DNA of 64,000 nt, taken from an uncultured Rhodospirillaceae bacterium. GTDB taxonomy: Bacteria > Pseudomonadota > Alphaproteobacteria > Rhodospirillales > Magnetospirillaceae. The stretch covers positions 62,001 through 126,000 of the forward strand of contig CAIUSV010000068.1 of the NCBI GenBank assembly GCA_903901915.1, read 5' to 3'. Position 1 is the stretch's first letter, and each line of letters opens with the position of its first letter. The notes under the pieces were generated by a model. The model saw only the letters and a list, made by a program, of their open reading frames with translations, was not told where the DNA came from and did no database searches. Made by a program: the position numbers and the translations under genes. Below, one piece after another: positions 29,577 to 38,786 of this stretch.

Positions 29577-30904
29577 GGAAGCCCCGGCGTTTCGCTTCCC
29601 AGGGGCGCAAGGGTCGGCCGGCGCCGTCGGCGCGCACGGTGGAACTGACCATCGAAGGCGTCGGCGCCCGGGGTGACGGCATCGCCACCCTGGACGGCGA
29701 GACCGTGTTCGTTCCCTTCACTGTCGGCGGCGATGTGGTGCTGGCGCGGATCGAGGGTCGGCGCGGCGACGGTCTGGTGGCGGCGCTGATCGAGGTGCAG
29801 GTCAGGGGGCCGGCGCGCGGCGAACCGCCTTGTGCCCATTTCGGCCGTTGCGGTGGTTGTACCCTGCAACACCTTGACGAAGCTCTCTACACCGATTGGA
29901 AACGCGATCTGCTGGTGGTGCAGTTGGGGCGGCATGGTCTGGGCGATGCCCCGGTGGGGCCGCTGGTGCGAGTGCCGCCGGCCAGCCGCCGCCGCGCCGC
30001 GTTCGCTTTTGCCCGCGACCGGGACGCGGTTTCGATCGGGTTCAACGCCCGGGCCAGCCATGCGGTGATCGACATCGAGCGTTGTCCGCTGCTGGAGCCC
30101 GCCCTGGCGCGCCTGCTGCCGGACTTGCGCGCGCTGCTGCCCGGTCTGGTGGCCAAGGGCGGTGGCGACGTGGTCGTCACCCTGACCGACGGCGGTCTGG
30201 ACGTGCTGGTGGAGGCCGAGGCCAAGCTCGATCTGGTTGATCGCGAGACGCTGGCGGCCTTCGCCGACGCCGCCGATCTGGCCCGGCTCTGCTGGCGCCG
30301 CTCCGGCGGCGGCTTCGCCGAACCCATCGCCCGGCGCCGGCCGGCGGACGTGCATTTCGCCGGTGTGGCGGTGGAGCCGTCGCCCGGCGCCTTCCTGCAA
30401 CCGACCCGGGGCGGTGAACTGGCCATCGTCGAGCGGGTGCTGGCGGCGGCGGCGCTGTCGCCGGGGCCGGCGGTGGATCTGTATGCCGGTTGCGGCAGTT
30501 TCACCGTGCCGCTGGCGCTGCACGGCCCGGTCCATGCCGTCGAGGGCGAGCAGGGGCCGCTGGCGGCACTGGACGCCGCCGCCCGGGCCGGCGGATTGCC
30601 CGTCACCACCGAGGTCCGCGATCTCGCTCGCCGCCCGCTGGCGCCCCACGAATTGGCCGCCTACCGGATGGCGGTGCTCGATCCACCCCGCGCCGGAGCC
30701 GTCGCCCAGGTCGTCGAGCTGGCGAAACCCGCCGCCGCCAAGGGCGGACCCGCCGTGGTGGCCATGGTGTCGTGCAATCCCGCCACCATGGCCCGCGATC
30801 TTAAAATACTGGTGGACGGCGGCTGGGAATTGACCGAAATCACCCCGATCGATCAATTCCCCTGGTCCGCCCATCTCGAGGCGGTAGCGGTGCTGCGCCG
30901 ATGA
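29573..30904 (+). CDS. Class I SAM-dependent 5-methyluridine RNA methyltransferase (RlmCD/RumA family)
   Basis: A 443-residue RNA m5U methyltransferase. It has an N-terminal TRAM domain (VELTIEGVGARGDGIA), a 4Fe-4S motif CAHFGRCGGCTLQH, and a central domain leading to GAFLQPTRGG. The SAM-binding region VDLYAGCGSFTVPLAL follows, then VLDPPRAGA and SCNPATMARDL with the catalytic Cys. It closes on ITPIDQFPWSAHLEAVAVL. The probable target is 23S rRNA, but the exact uridine is not predictable. It overlaps the lipoprotein gene before it and chpT after it by 4 nt each, so the mla, methyltransferase and chpT genes may share one transcript. Confidence 0.9.
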   Translation: MRKPRRFASQGRKGRPAPSARTVELTIEGVGARGDGIATLDGETVFVPFTVGGDVVLARIEGRRGDGLVAALIEVQVRGPARGEPPCAHFGRCGGCTLQHLDEALYTDWKRDLLVVQLGRHGLGDAPVGPLVRVPPASRRRAAFAFARDRDAVSIGFNARASHAVIDIERCPLLEPALARLLPDLRALLPGLVAKGGGDVVVTLTDGGLDVLVEAEAKLDLVDRETLAAFADAADLARLCWRRSGGGFAEPIARRRPADVHFAGVAVEPSPGAFLQPTRGGELAIVERVLAAAALSPGPAVDLYAGCGSFTVPLALHGPVHAVEGEQGPLAALDAAARAGGLPVTTEVRDLARRPLAPHELAAYRMAVLDPPRAGAVAQVVELAKPAAAKGGPAVVAMVSCNPATMARDLKILVDGGWELTEITPIDQFPWSAHLEAVAVLRR

Positions 30905-31512
30905 CTCATACCGAAGATGTAACCCTCGCCGAACTGCTGTGCGCCCGCCTGTGTCACGATCTGGCCGGGCCGGTGGGGGCGGCGGCGGCCGGTGCCGAAT
31001 TGCTGGAGGACGGGGGCGATGGCGAGACCGCCGCTCTGGTGGCGATCAGCGCCGCCGGCGCGGTGGCGCGACTGAAGTTCTTCCGCGCCGCCCTGGGGCC
31101 GTCGGGGTCGCCGCAGCCGGCGGCGGCGATGCGCGATCTGGCCGCCGCTTATCTGAAGTCGGCGATGGCCGGCGGTGGGATGGCGATGACGCTGAAATGG
31201 GACTGCCAGGCGGACCGGCTGGATGGCGACGTGGCGCGACTGGCGCTCAATCTGGTGCTGATCGCCCGTGACGCCCTGCCGCGTGGCGGCGAGGTGGCGG
31301 TGGCGATCGCCACAACCGGTGCGATTATCGTCGGGTTTCACGGCACCGGGGCGGGTTTGGGGGCCGAAGCCGCCGCCGCCCTGGCTCCCGGAGGCCAATC
31401 CGACGGCCCGCGCGGCGCCCAGGCGTGGCTGACACGTCGGCTGGCCGAGAAAATCGGTAGGAATATCAGGCTGGAGGTTGATTCGGCCGGCGGACGGATC
31501 AGCTCAGGATAA
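30901..31512 (+). CDS. chpT: Histidine phosphotransferase ChpT
   Basis: The protein that relays phosphate from the hybrid kinase CckA to CtrA and CpdR in alphaproteobacteria; 203 residues. The opening LAELLCARLCHDLAGPVGAA is the ChpT signature, with the phospho-accepting His19. A degenerate GHKL-like second domain follows (ARLALNLVLIARDALPRGGE; GAQAWLTRRLAEKIG) and lacks ATP-binding boxes, as expected. Together with ctrA at 4,754 this gives two of the three core phosphorelay parts in the window. It sits just ahead of the chemotaxis operon. Confidence 0.85.
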   Translation: MTHTEDVTLAELLCARLCHDLAGPVGAAAAGAELLEDGGDGETAALVAISAAGAVARLKFFRAALGPSGSPQPAAAMRDLAAAYLKSAMAGGGMAMTLKWDCQADRLDGDVARLALNLVLIARDALPRGGEVAVAIATTGAIIVGFHGTGAGLGAEAAAALAPGGQSDGPRGAQAWLTRRLAEKIGRNIRLEVDSAGGRISSG

Positions 31513-31667
31513 TAATCGTTACGAAGGCGGATTTATCGCCGAGAGGGTTCTTCTAAAGCGATACCGGCCGTGCTATTAGTCGTCGGTGCCTGTCCGGAGT
31601 GGATGGGGGGCAGGGAGTTTCGGCGGCATTCGCGGCCGGCGGAACAGCATTAGTACTGGAGTCGATC

Positions 31668-34340
31668 ATGGATGATCTCCTCAGCGAATTTCTGACCGAG
31701 ACCTCGGAAAGTCTTTCCACGCTCGACGTCGCGTTGGTGAACCTGGAGCAGAACCCGAACGATCCGCAGATCCTCGGCAACATCTTCCGGCTGGTTCATA
31801 CCATCAAGGGCACCTGCGGCTTCCTTGGTCTGCCGCGGCTGGAGCATGTCGCCCACGCCGGCGAGAACGTGCTGGGCAAGTTCCGTGACGGCGAGCTTGA
31901 AGTCACTCCGGATGCGGTCACCCTGATCCTCCAGTCCATCGACCGGATCAAGCTGATCCTGGGGCACCTCGAACAGAACGAGTGCGAGCCCGAGGGCAGC
32001 GACGACGACCTGATCGCCCGGCTCAACGCCATGGCCGATGGCCGCGCCGCCGGTGCACCGCCGCCGCCGCCGCCGCCGCCGATGCCGACCTTCGAGTCCG
32101 TTGCCTCGGCCCCGGCTCCGGCCCCGGCGGCTGAGCCGGCCGCCGCAGCGCCGCCGCCGCCCGAGCCTGAACCCGAGGAAGAGCCGGCGCCGGCGCCCAA
32201 GGCCAGCGTTCCCGCCACCACGGCGCCTCCCCCGGCGGTCGCCGCTCCGGCCGCCCCGGTTCCGGTGGGCGAGGCCAAGGAATCGGCGGTTGCCGCCCAG
32301 ACCATCCGCGTCAACGTCGAACTGCTCGAAAACCTGATGACGCTGGTGTCCGAACTGGTGTTGACCCGTAACCAGCTCCTCCAGATGGTGCGCGGCAAGG
32401 ACGACAGCGAGTTCGCCACGCCGTTGCAGCGGCTGTCGCATATCACCACCGACCTTCAGGAAGGGGTGATGAAGACGCGGATGCAGCCCATCGGCAACGC
32501 CTGGGCCAAGCTTCCGCGTATCGTTCGCGACCTGGCGCTGGAAATGAACAAGAAGATCGACCTCCAGATGCTGGGGGCCGAGACTGAACTGGACCGCCAG
32601 GTTCTGGAGCTGATCAAGGATCCGCTGACCCACATGGTGCGCAACTCGGCCGACCATGGCCTCGAGCCCACCGAGGAGCGCAAGCGCATCGGCAAGCCGG
32701 AAGTCGGCAAGGTGGTGCTGAACGCCTATCACGAGGGCGGCCACATCATCATCGAGATCTCGGACGATGGCCGCGGCCTCAACCTGGACCGCATCAAGCA
32801 GAAGGCCATCCAGAACGGAATCGCCACCGAATCCGAACTGGAGACCATGACGCCGCAGCAGATCTACCAGTATATCTTCAAGGCCGGCTTCTCCACCGCC
32901 GAGAAGGTCACCAGCGTGTCGGGGCGCGGCGTCGGCATGGACGTGGTGCGCACCAACATCGAAAAGATCGGCGGCACCGTCGAACTGAAAAGCCAGCCGG
33001 GCAAGGGCTCGTCGTTCATCATCAAGATCCCGCTGACCCTGGCCATCGTTTCGGCGCTGATCGTCGAGTGTGCCTCCGAGCGGTTCGCCATTCCGCAGAT
33101 CAGCGTGCTGGAACTGGTTCGGGTCACCGGTAATTCCGAGCACGGCATCGAGATGATCAACAACGCGCCGGTGCTGCGCCTGCGTGATCGCCTGCTGCCC
33201 CTGGTGTCGCTGAAGCGGCTGCTGAAGCTTGCCGATGGCGACGACGAGCAACAGGAGACCTTTATCGTCGTCACCCAGGTGGGGACCTACACCTTCGGCA
33301 TCATCGTCGACCGGGTGTTCGACACCGAGGAAATCGTGGTCAAGCCGGTGGCGCCGATCCTGCGTCACATCAGCATGTTCTCGGGCAACACCATCCTGGG
33401 CGACGGCTCGGTGATCATGATCCTCGACCCCAACGGCATCGCCGGGGCCACCGGCGAGTCCGGCCTGCTCGGCGGTACCCAGACCGCGGAGGCCCAGGTG
33501 ATGCGCGAAAGCCATGCCGACGCCAAGACCTCGCTGCTGGTGTTCCGCGCCGGCGGCGACGACCTCAAGGCGGTGCCGCTGGCCCTGGTCGCCCGTCTGG
33601 AGGAGATCGAGGTCACCGAGATCGAGCACAGTCACGGCAAGCCGATGGTCCAGTACCGCGGCCATCTCATGCCGCTGATCGGTATCGAGGGCGTTCTCAA
33701 TCTTCGCGACGAGGGCCGCCAGCCGGTTCTGGTGTTCTCGGACCAGGAACACACCATGGGCCTGGTGGTCGACGAGATCGTCGATATCGTCGAGGACCGC
33801 CTGAAGGTCGAGCTGTCCACCGACGGTGCCGGTATCATCGGCACCGCGGTGATCGCCGGCAAGGCCACCACCATCATCGACGCCGGCTATTACCTGCCGC
33901 AGGCGTTCGGCGACTGGTTCGGCCGCAACGAGAAGGAATATGGCAGTTCCGACGCCCACCCGCCGCGGGTGCTGCTGGTCGATGACTCGCCATTCTTCCG
34001 TAACCTGCTGACCCCCCTGCTGTCGGTGGCGGGTTATGAGGTGATCTCGGTGGAAAGCGCCGACCGGGCGTTGGCGCTGCGCGAGCAGGGCAACGAGTTC
34101 GACGCCATCATCAGCGACATCGAGATGCCGGGGATGAACGGGTTTGAATTCGCCAACGCGGTAAGGTCCGACGCTCGCTGGGCGCAGGTGCCCATGGTGG
34201 CATTGTCGTCCCACGCCACCGAGAAGGACTTTGAACGCGGACGTCAGGTCGGCTTCAACGATTACATCGCCAAGTTCGACCGTGATGCCCTGTTGCAGAC
34301 TCTGGCTTCGACCATCGCAGCCGCCAAAGGTGCCGCATGA
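31668..34340 (+). CDS. cheA: Chemotaxis histidine kinase CheA with C-terminal receiver domain
   Basis: Hybrid CheA of 890 residues. In order: Hpt domain with phospho-His44 (RLVHTIKGTCGF), a Pro/Ala/Glu-rich linker (about 125-205) in place of an obvious P2 domain, dimerisation helices (VNVELLENLMTLVSELVLTR), and a GHKL ATPase with N-box HMVRNSADHGLE, ISDDGRGLN and GRGVGMDVV. Two CheW-like SH3 regions follow (IVECASERFAIPQISVLELV, then KTSLLVFRAGGDDLKAVPLA), and last a receiver domain (VLLVDDSPFFRNLL; ISDIEMPGMNG). The ATG at 31668 has GGAG 7 nt upstream. It heads cheA-cheW-cheY-cheB-cheR. Confidence 0.95.
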   Translation: MDDLLSEFLTETSESLSTLDVALVNLEQNPNDPQILGNIFRLVHTIKGTCGFLGLPRLEHVAHAGENVLGKFRDGELEVTPDAVTLILQSIDRIKLILGHLEQNECEPEGSDDDLIARLNAMADGRAAGAPPPPPPPPMPTFESVASAPAPAPAAEPAAAAPPPPEPEPEEEPAPAPKASVPATTAPPPAVAAPAAPVPVGEAKESAVAAQTIRVNVELLENLMTLVSELVLTRNQLLQMVRGKDDSEFATPLQRLSHITTDLQEGVMKTRMQPIGNAWAKLPRIVRDLALEMNKKIDLQMLGAETELDRQVLELIKDPLTHMVRNSADHGLEPTEERKRIGKPEVGKVVLNAYHEGGHIIIEISDDGRGLNLDRIKQKAIQNGIATESELETMTPQQIYQYIFKAGFSTAEKVTSVSGRGVGMDVVRTNIEKIGGTVELKSQPGKGSSFIIKIPLTLAIVSALIVECASERFAIPQISVLELVRVTGNSEHGIEMINNAPVLRLRDRLLPLVSLKRLLKLADGDDEQQETFIVVTQVGTYTFGIIVDRVFDTEEIVVKPVAPILRHISMFSGNTILGDGSVIMILDPNGIAGATGESGLLGGTQTAEAQVMRESHADAKTSLLVFRAGGDDLKAVPLALVARLEEIEVTEIEHSHGKPMVQYRGHLMPLIGIEGVLNLRDEGRQPVLVFSDQEHTMGLVVDEIVDIVEDRLKVELSTDGAGIIGTAVIAGKATTIIDAGYYLPQAFGDWFGRNEKEYGSSDAHPPRVLLVDDSPFFRNLLTPLLSVAGYEVISVESADRALALREQGNEFDAIISDIEMPGMNGFEFANAVRSDARWAQVPMVALSSHATEKDFERGRQVGFNDYIAKFDRDALLQTLASTIAAAKGAA

Positions 34341-34822
34341 ATCAGATCGTCCCTGCCGGCAAGCGTCCCTCGACGGAGCTGGCCGCTCCCGAGACCCAGG
34401 ACTTCGTCACCATGTTCATCGAGGGCCAGCTGTTCGGCATCCCGGTGTTGACGGTCCAAGATGTGCTGGGACCCCAGAAGATCACCCGCATTCCGCTGGC
34501 CCCGCGTGAAGTGGCGGGCAGCCTCAACCTGCGTGGTCGTATCGTCACCGCCATCGACGTACGGCTGCGGTTGGGCCTGCCCAAACGCTCCGAGGAAAAG
34601 AAGGGCATGAGCGTCGTCGTCGATATGGGCGGCGAGCTTTACTCCCTGATGGTCGATCAGGTGGGCGAGGTGTTGTCCCTGCCGGCGGCCAAGTTCGAGC
34701 GCAATCCGCCGACGCTTGATCTTCACTGGCGCGAATTCTCCATCGGTATCTATCGGCTGGAAGATAAGCTGCTGGTGGTGCTCGATGTCGGCAAGCTTCT
34801 GGATTTCACGCGGAACGAATAG
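34337..34822 (+). CDS. cheW: Chemotaxis adaptor CheW
   Basis: A 161-residue scaffold that couples CheA to chemoreceptors. The CheW fold shows as FVTMFIEGQLFGIPVLTVQD, ITRIPLAPREVAGSLNLRGR, IVTAIDVRLRLGLP and VDMGGELYSLMVDQVGEVLS, ending with IYRLEDKLLVVLDVGKLL. A 20-residue N-terminal extension precedes the domain. It overlaps the cheA stop by 4 nt. Confidence 0.95.
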   Translation: MNQIVPAGKRPSTELAAPETQDFVTMFIEGQLFGIPVLTVQDVLGPQKITRIPLAPREVAGSLNLRGRIVTAIDVRLRLGLPKRSEEKKGMSVVVDMGGELYSLMVDQVGEVLSLPAAKFERNPPTLDLHWREFSIGIYRLEDKLLVVLDVGKLLDFTRNE

Positions 34823-34908
34823 TATAGGCTTCGAGTTAGGGGACCAACGCAGGGGATGACACCGCGGATGCCGCGGGTCAATCCTCTCCACCGGAGGCAA
34901 GCTTGGGC

Positions 34909-35274
34909 ATGAAGTCCTGTCTGATCGTAGACGATTCCAAGGTCATCCGGATGGTGGCCAAAAAGATTCTGCACGAGCTGAGCTTCAAGACCGAGGAAGC
35001 CGAGGACGGCGCCCAGGCCCTTGAGGCGTGCCGACGGGCGATGCCCGACGCGGTCCTGCTCGACTGGAACATGCCGGTGATGAACGGCATCGACTTCCTG
35101 AGGGAAATGCGCAAGTTGCCCGGTGGCGATCACCCCGTGGTGGTGTTCTGCACCACGGAAAACGATATCGAGCACATCCAGGAAGCCATCACCGCCGGGG
35201 CCAACGAATACATCATGAAACCGTTCGACAGCGAGATCCTGCAGGCGAAATTCTCGCAGGTGGGCCTGCTCTAG
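34909..35274 (+). CDS. cheY: Chemotaxis response regulator CheY
   Basis: Single-domain receiver of 121 residues that carries the signal to the flagellar motor switch. It has acidic DD at 8-9 (LIVDDSKVIRMVA), phospho-Asp52 in VLLDWNMPVMNGIDFL, a Thr in VVFCTTEND and the lysine in EYIMKPF. The start is not settled: ATG at 34909 gives the usual MKSCLIVDD, while in-frame TTG at 34903 has better spacing to GGAGG (34,893-34,897). It lies between cheW and cheB on the same strand. Confidence 0.93.
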   Translation: MKSCLIVDDSKVIRMVAKKILHELSFKTEEAEDGAQALEACRRAMPDAVLLDWNMPVMNGIDFLREMRKLPGGDHPVVVFCTTENDIEHIQEAITAGANEYIMKPFDSEILQAKFSQVGLL

Positions 35275-35296
35275 GCACCTTCGGGAAAGCGCACAG

Positions 35297-36463
35297 ATGG
35301 CTCTTGAACCCTCATCGCCGGCTAACGGCAACGGATCGTCATCGGACCCCATACGGGTGATGCTGGTGGACGACTCCGCGGTGGTCCGCGGCTTGGTCAC
35401 CCGCATCCTCGAAGCCGAGCAGGGCATTCAGATCGCCGCTTCGGTGGGCAACGGTCAGATGGCGCTGTCGGCGCTGGAGCGAAACGACATCGACGTGGTA
35501 CTGCTGGATATCGAGATGCCGGTGATGGACGGGCTGACCGCCCTGCCCAAGCTGCTGAAGATCGATCCCGGGCTCAAGGTCATCATGCAGTCGACCTTGA
35601 CCATGAAGGGTGCCGACGTGTCGTTGCGGGCGATGGAAATGGGCGCCGCCGACTATATCGCCAAGCCGACGGCCACCCGTGATCTGGCCGGTGGCGCGGA
35701 TTTCAAGGCCGAGCTGCTGGGCAAGATCCGCGCCTTGGGTCAGGCAAGGCGCCGCAATCCGCGGGTCGCCCGGCCCGGCGGACCGCCGACGCCGCGGGCC
35801 GTCACCTCCGGTGCGGGCGTGGCGCCCCGGGTCCCGGTACAGATCCATCCCGGCCAGGTACAATTGCGGACCAATGCTCCCGAGCCGGTCGACGTCATCG
35901 CCATCGGCTCGAGCACCGGCGGGCCGCAGGCGCTGTTCGCCGTACTCGGCACCATGCGGGCGGGAACGGTGCACCAGCCGATCCTGATCACCCAGCACAT
36001 GCCGGCGACCTTCACCACCATCCTGGCCGAGCATATCAGCCGCGTCTCGGGCTGGGATGCGCGCGAGGGACAGGATGGCGAGGTCATCAAGGGCGGCCGC
36101 GTCTACATCGCGCCGGGCGATTTTCACATGGTGGTCGAGACCAAGGGCACTGACAAGGTGCTGCGGTTGAACAAGAACCCGCCGGAGAATTTCTGCCGTC
36201 CCGCCGTCGATCCCATGCTGCGCAGCATTGCCGCCGCCTATGGAAAGCGGGTGATCACCTGCATCCTGACCGGCATGGGGGCCGACGGCTGCAAGGGCGG
36301 GCAGGCGGTGGTGGCGTCCGGTGGCACGGTGATCGCGCAGGACGAGGGCACATCGGTTGTGTGGGGCATGCCGGGGGCAGTGGCGACGGCGGGGGTTTGT
36401 TCCGCGGTGCTGCCGTTGCCCGAAATTGCTCCGTGGATCATGAAGCTGGCGGCGAGGCGCTAA
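35297..36463 (+). CDS. cheB: Chemoreceptor glutamate methylesterase CheB
   Basis: A 388-residue two-domain adaptation enzyme. The receiver domain (about 18-140) has VMLVDDSAVVRGLV, phospho-Asp in VVLLDIEMPVMDGL and the switch lysine in DYIAKP. After a basic/Pro-rich linker, the methylesterase domain (about 195-388) has the Ser in AIGSSTGGPQAL, the His in ITQHMPATFTTIL and the Asp in LTGMGADGCKGG. It removes methyl groups from or deamidates receptors and opposes CheR, whose gene follows after 4 nt. Confidence 0.95.
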   Translation: MALEPSSPANGNGSSSDPIRVMLVDDSAVVRGLVTRILEAEQGIQIAASVGNGQMALSALERNDIDVVLLDIEMPVMDGLTALPKLLKIDPGLKVIMQSTLTMKGADVSLRAMEMGAADYIAKPTATRDLAGGADFKAELLGKIRALGQARRRNPRVARPGGPPTPRAVTSGAGVAPRVPVQIHPGQVQLRTNAPEPVDVIAIGSSTGGPQALFAVLGTMRAGTVHQPILITQHMPATFTTILAEHISRVSGWDAREGQDGEVIKGGRVYIAPGDFHMVVETKGTDKVLRLNKNPPENFCRPAVDPMLRSIAAAYGKRVITCILTGMGADGCKGGQAVVASGGTVIAQDEGTSVVWGMPGAVATAGVCSAVLPLPEIAPWIMKLAARR

Positions 36464-36467
36464 ACCC

Positions 36468-37289
36468 ATGCGGCCCGAAGATTTCGATTTCGTCGCCAAG
36501 TTGCTGAAAGACCGCTCAGGGCTGGTCATCACCCGCGACAAGGCCTATCTGCTCGAAAGCCGACTGACCCCGGTGGCGCGCAAGCGCGGCCTCAAGGGAC
36601 TGGAGGATCTGGTCGGCGGACTGCGTACCGCCGGCGAGGATCTGCTGCGTGAAGTCACCGAGGCGATGACGACCAACGAGTCGTTCTTCTTCCGTGACAT
36701 CAAGCCGTTCGACCAGTTCAAGGCCATGGTGCTGCCTTACATGTTGGCCAACCGCGCCGCCAAGAAAACGATGCGCATCTGGTCGGCGGCGTCGTCCTCC
36801 GGCCAGGAAGCCTATACCCTGGCGATGATGCTGAAGGAAGAAGGCGCCAAGCTGGCGGGCTGGAAGATCGAGATCGTCGGTACCGACATTTCCACCGAGA
36901 TGCTGGAAAAGGCTAAGGCCGGGTTGTATTCGCAATTCGAGGTGCAACGCGGGCTGCCTATCCAACTTCTGGTCAAGTACTTCAAGAAGACCGCCGAAAT
37001 GTGGCAGATCGATCCCGCCATACGGGGAATGGTCCAGTACCGGGAATACAACCTACTGCACGATCTGAAGCCGTTGGGGCAGTTCGACGTGGTGTTTTGC
37101 CGTAACGTCCTGATCTATTTCGATCAGCCCACCAAGACGCGGGTGCTCGACAACATCAGCCGGGTGATGCCCGATGACGGGTTTCTCTATCTCGGCGGTG
37201 CCGAGACCGTGCTGGGCATCTCCGACAAGTTCAAGCCGGTGCCGGAGCAGCGCGGCATCTACGCAACGACACGTGTGCCGGGCAAGTAG
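36468..37289 (+). CDS. cheR: Chemoreceptor methyltransferase CheR
   Basis: SAM-dependent methyltransferase of receptor glutamates, 273 residues. The N-terminal helical domain starts EDFDFVAKLLKDRSGLVITR, followed by MTTNESFFFRDIKPFDQF, the SAM site IWSAASSSGQEAYTLAMM, and DVVFCRNVLIYFDQ. The end is GGAETVLGISDKFKPV. The RNVLIYFD motif and SSGQE are hallmarks of CheR. It is the last gene of the che operon, followed by a strong hairpin. Confidence 0.95.
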   Translation: MRPEDFDFVAKLLKDRSGLVITRDKAYLLESRLTPVARKRGLKGLEDLVGGLRTAGEDLLREVTEAMTTNESFFFRDIKPFDQFKAMVLPYMLANRAAKKTMRIWSAASSSGQEAYTLAMMLKEEGAKLAGWKIEIVGTDISTEMLEKAKAGLYSQFEVQRGLPIQLLVKYFKKTAEMWQIDPAIRGMVQYREYNLLHDLKPLGQFDVVFCRNVLIYFDQPTKTRVLDNISRVMPDDGFLYLGGAETVLGISDKFKPVPEQRGIYATTRVPGK

Positions 37290-37313
37290 CCGGCCGCCTG
37301 ATCGGGAAACGCC

Positions 37314-37349
37314 AAAAAGGGCCCAGGAGCGATCCTGGGCCCTTCTTTA
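37314..37349. terminator. Bidirectional terminator between cheR and rpmB
   Basis: A perfect 12-bp stem (AAGGGCCCAGGA / TCCTGGGCCCTT, loop GCGA). It is preceded by AAAAA, so the minus-strand copy ends in a T run for rpmB, and followed by CTTTAT on the plus strand for the che operon. Confidence 0.85.
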
Positions 37350-37367
37350 TCGGGAAACCTTGCCGCG

Positions 37368-37670
37368 TCAGGCGGCGACGGCCGGCTTGGCGGCGAGAGC
37401 GCGCTGAATCCGCTTCTTCAGGCGGCGGGCCTCGACCGGCAGCTTGCAGTCCGACACCGACAGCAGGTAGGCGTCGATGCCGCCGTTGTGCTCGACGGTC
37501 TTGAGCCCGTGAGTGGACAGCCGCAGGTGGACCGAATGGCCCAGTGCGTCGGACAGCAGCGAAGCGTCCTGGAGGTTGGGCAGAAAGCGACGCCGGGTCT
37601 TGTTGTTGGCGTGGCTGACGTTGTTGCCGGTCAAAACGCCCTTGCCGGTGATGGCGCAGCGACGTGCCAT
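37368..37670 (-). CDS. rpmB: 50S ribosomal protein L28
   Basis: A 100-residue L28 in its long alphaproteobacterial form. It starts [20 protein letters not shown], then [14 protein letters not shown], and later [20 protein letters not shown]. There is no zinc-ribbon CxxC pair, so this is the zinc-free form. It stands alone and ends at the bidirectional terminator. Confidence 0.96.
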   Translation of the reverse strand: MARRCAITGKGVLTGNNVSHANNKTRRRFLPNLQDASLLSDALGHSVHLRLSTHGLKTVEHNGGIDAYLLSVSDCKLPVEARRLKKRIQRALAAKPAVAA

Positions 37671-37783
37671 GTGGAAATCCTCGCATAAAAAACGTTCGCC
37701 GGCGTATCAACGGCCCAAGGGCCGGATGGGCGCCGGAGGAAGCCGCGTTTTTACGGTGGCCCGGCCCGGTCGTCAAGCGGGAA

Positions 37784-38779
37784 TCATCGGCCGCCGCGAA
37801 AGGTTCCAACCAGCTGCCGGGCAGCGGCGCCCGGAGCCATGCGGCCGGCGGCGACGCCGCGTTCCATTTCGGGCAGCAGCATCGCCACCCGGGGGTCGTC
37901 GCGCAGGGCCTGCAGCAGGGTTTCCGACACTTCGTTCCACATCCAGGCATGGGCCTGGGCGGCGCGGCGTCGGGCAAGCGCCCCGGCGCCGTCCATGGCG
38001 CCGCGATAGTCCCCGACCGTCCGCCAGACCTGGTCGATGCCGGTGCGCGCCAGGGCCGAGCAGGTCAGCACCGGCACCCGCCAATGGGGTGAGGCCGGGG
38101 CAAGCAGGTGCAGCGCGTTGGTGTAGTCGCGCGCCGCCCGTGCCGCCGCCGCCGCCAGATCGCCATCGGCCTTGTTGACGACGATGGCGTCGGCCAGTTC
38201 GACGATGCCCTTCTTGATGCCCTGCAGCTCGTCGCCGCCGCCGGGAACCAGAACCAGCAGAAACATATCGACCATGTCGGCTACCGCGGTCTCGCTTTGG
38301 CCGACGCCGACGGTCTCGACCACGATGACGTCGAAGCCTGCGGCCTCGCACACCAGCATGGCCTCGCGGGTGCGCCGGGCGACCCCGCCCAGGGTTCCGC
38401 CGGACGGGCTGGGGCGGATGAAGGCCCTGGCGTCGCGGGACAGTTCCTCCATGCGGGTCTTGTCGCCCAGGATCGAGCCGCCCGAACGCGGGCTGGACGG
38501 GTCTACCGCCAGCACCGCCGGCCGTCCGCCTTGGTCCAGCACATGCAGGCCGAAGCTTTCGATGAAGGTGCTTTTTCCCGCCCCCGGAATGCCGGTGATG
38601 CCGATGCGCACCGAGTGGCCGGAATGGGGCAGCAACTCGTGCATCAACGCCTCCGCCATTTCGCGGTGGTCGGGACGGGTGGACTCGATCAGGGTGATGG
38701 CGCGGGCCAGCGCCCGGCGTTCGCCGGACAGCACGCCCCGGGCCAGGGCAACCGGATCTGGGGATGGGGAACTGGCCAT
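37784..38779 (-). CDS. meaB: Methylmalonyl-CoA mutase-associated GTPase MeaB
   Basis: G3E-family metallochaperone of 331 residues that gates and protects B12-dependent acyl-CoA mutases. Motifs are IGITGIPGAGKSTFIESFG (P-loop), VLAVDPSSPRSGGSILGDKT, FIRPSPSGGTLGGVARRTRE, VIVVETVGVGQSE and VVNKADGD. These are all characteristic of MeaB/ArgK. No mutase gene is present here; the partner must lie elsewhere. Two small helical genes follow immediately upstream on the same strand. Confidence 0.94.
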   Translation of the reverse strand: MASSPSPDPVALARGVLSGERRALARAITLIESTRPDHREMAEALMHELLPHSGHSVRIGITGIPGAGKSTFIESFGLHVLDQGGRPAVLAVDPSSPRSGGSILGDKTRMEELSRDARAFIRPSPSGGTLGGVARRTREAMLVCEAAGFDVIVVETVGVGQSETAVADMVDMFLLVLVPGGGDELQGIKKGIVELADAIVVNKADGDLAAAAARAARDYTNALHLLAPASPHWRVPVLTCSALARTGIDQVWRTVGDYRGAMDGAGALARRRAAQAHAWMWNEVSETLLQALRDDPRVAMLLPEMERGVAAGRMAPGAAARQLVGTFRGGR

Positions 38780-38786
38780 TGTCTCT

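Noticed and set aside
31513-31667. Sigma-28 promoter for the che operon (CTAAAG with GCCGTGCT-like spacing)
   Set aside because: The match to TAAA-N15-GCCGATAA is too poor to call.
31650-34214. An 854-codon open frame antisense to cheA, and similar long antisense frames such as 23,303-25,876 and 6,470-8,269
   Set aside because: High GC produces long open frames opposite real genes. These have His/Gln/Arg-rich low-complexity translations, no motifs, and lie opposite well-supported genes.
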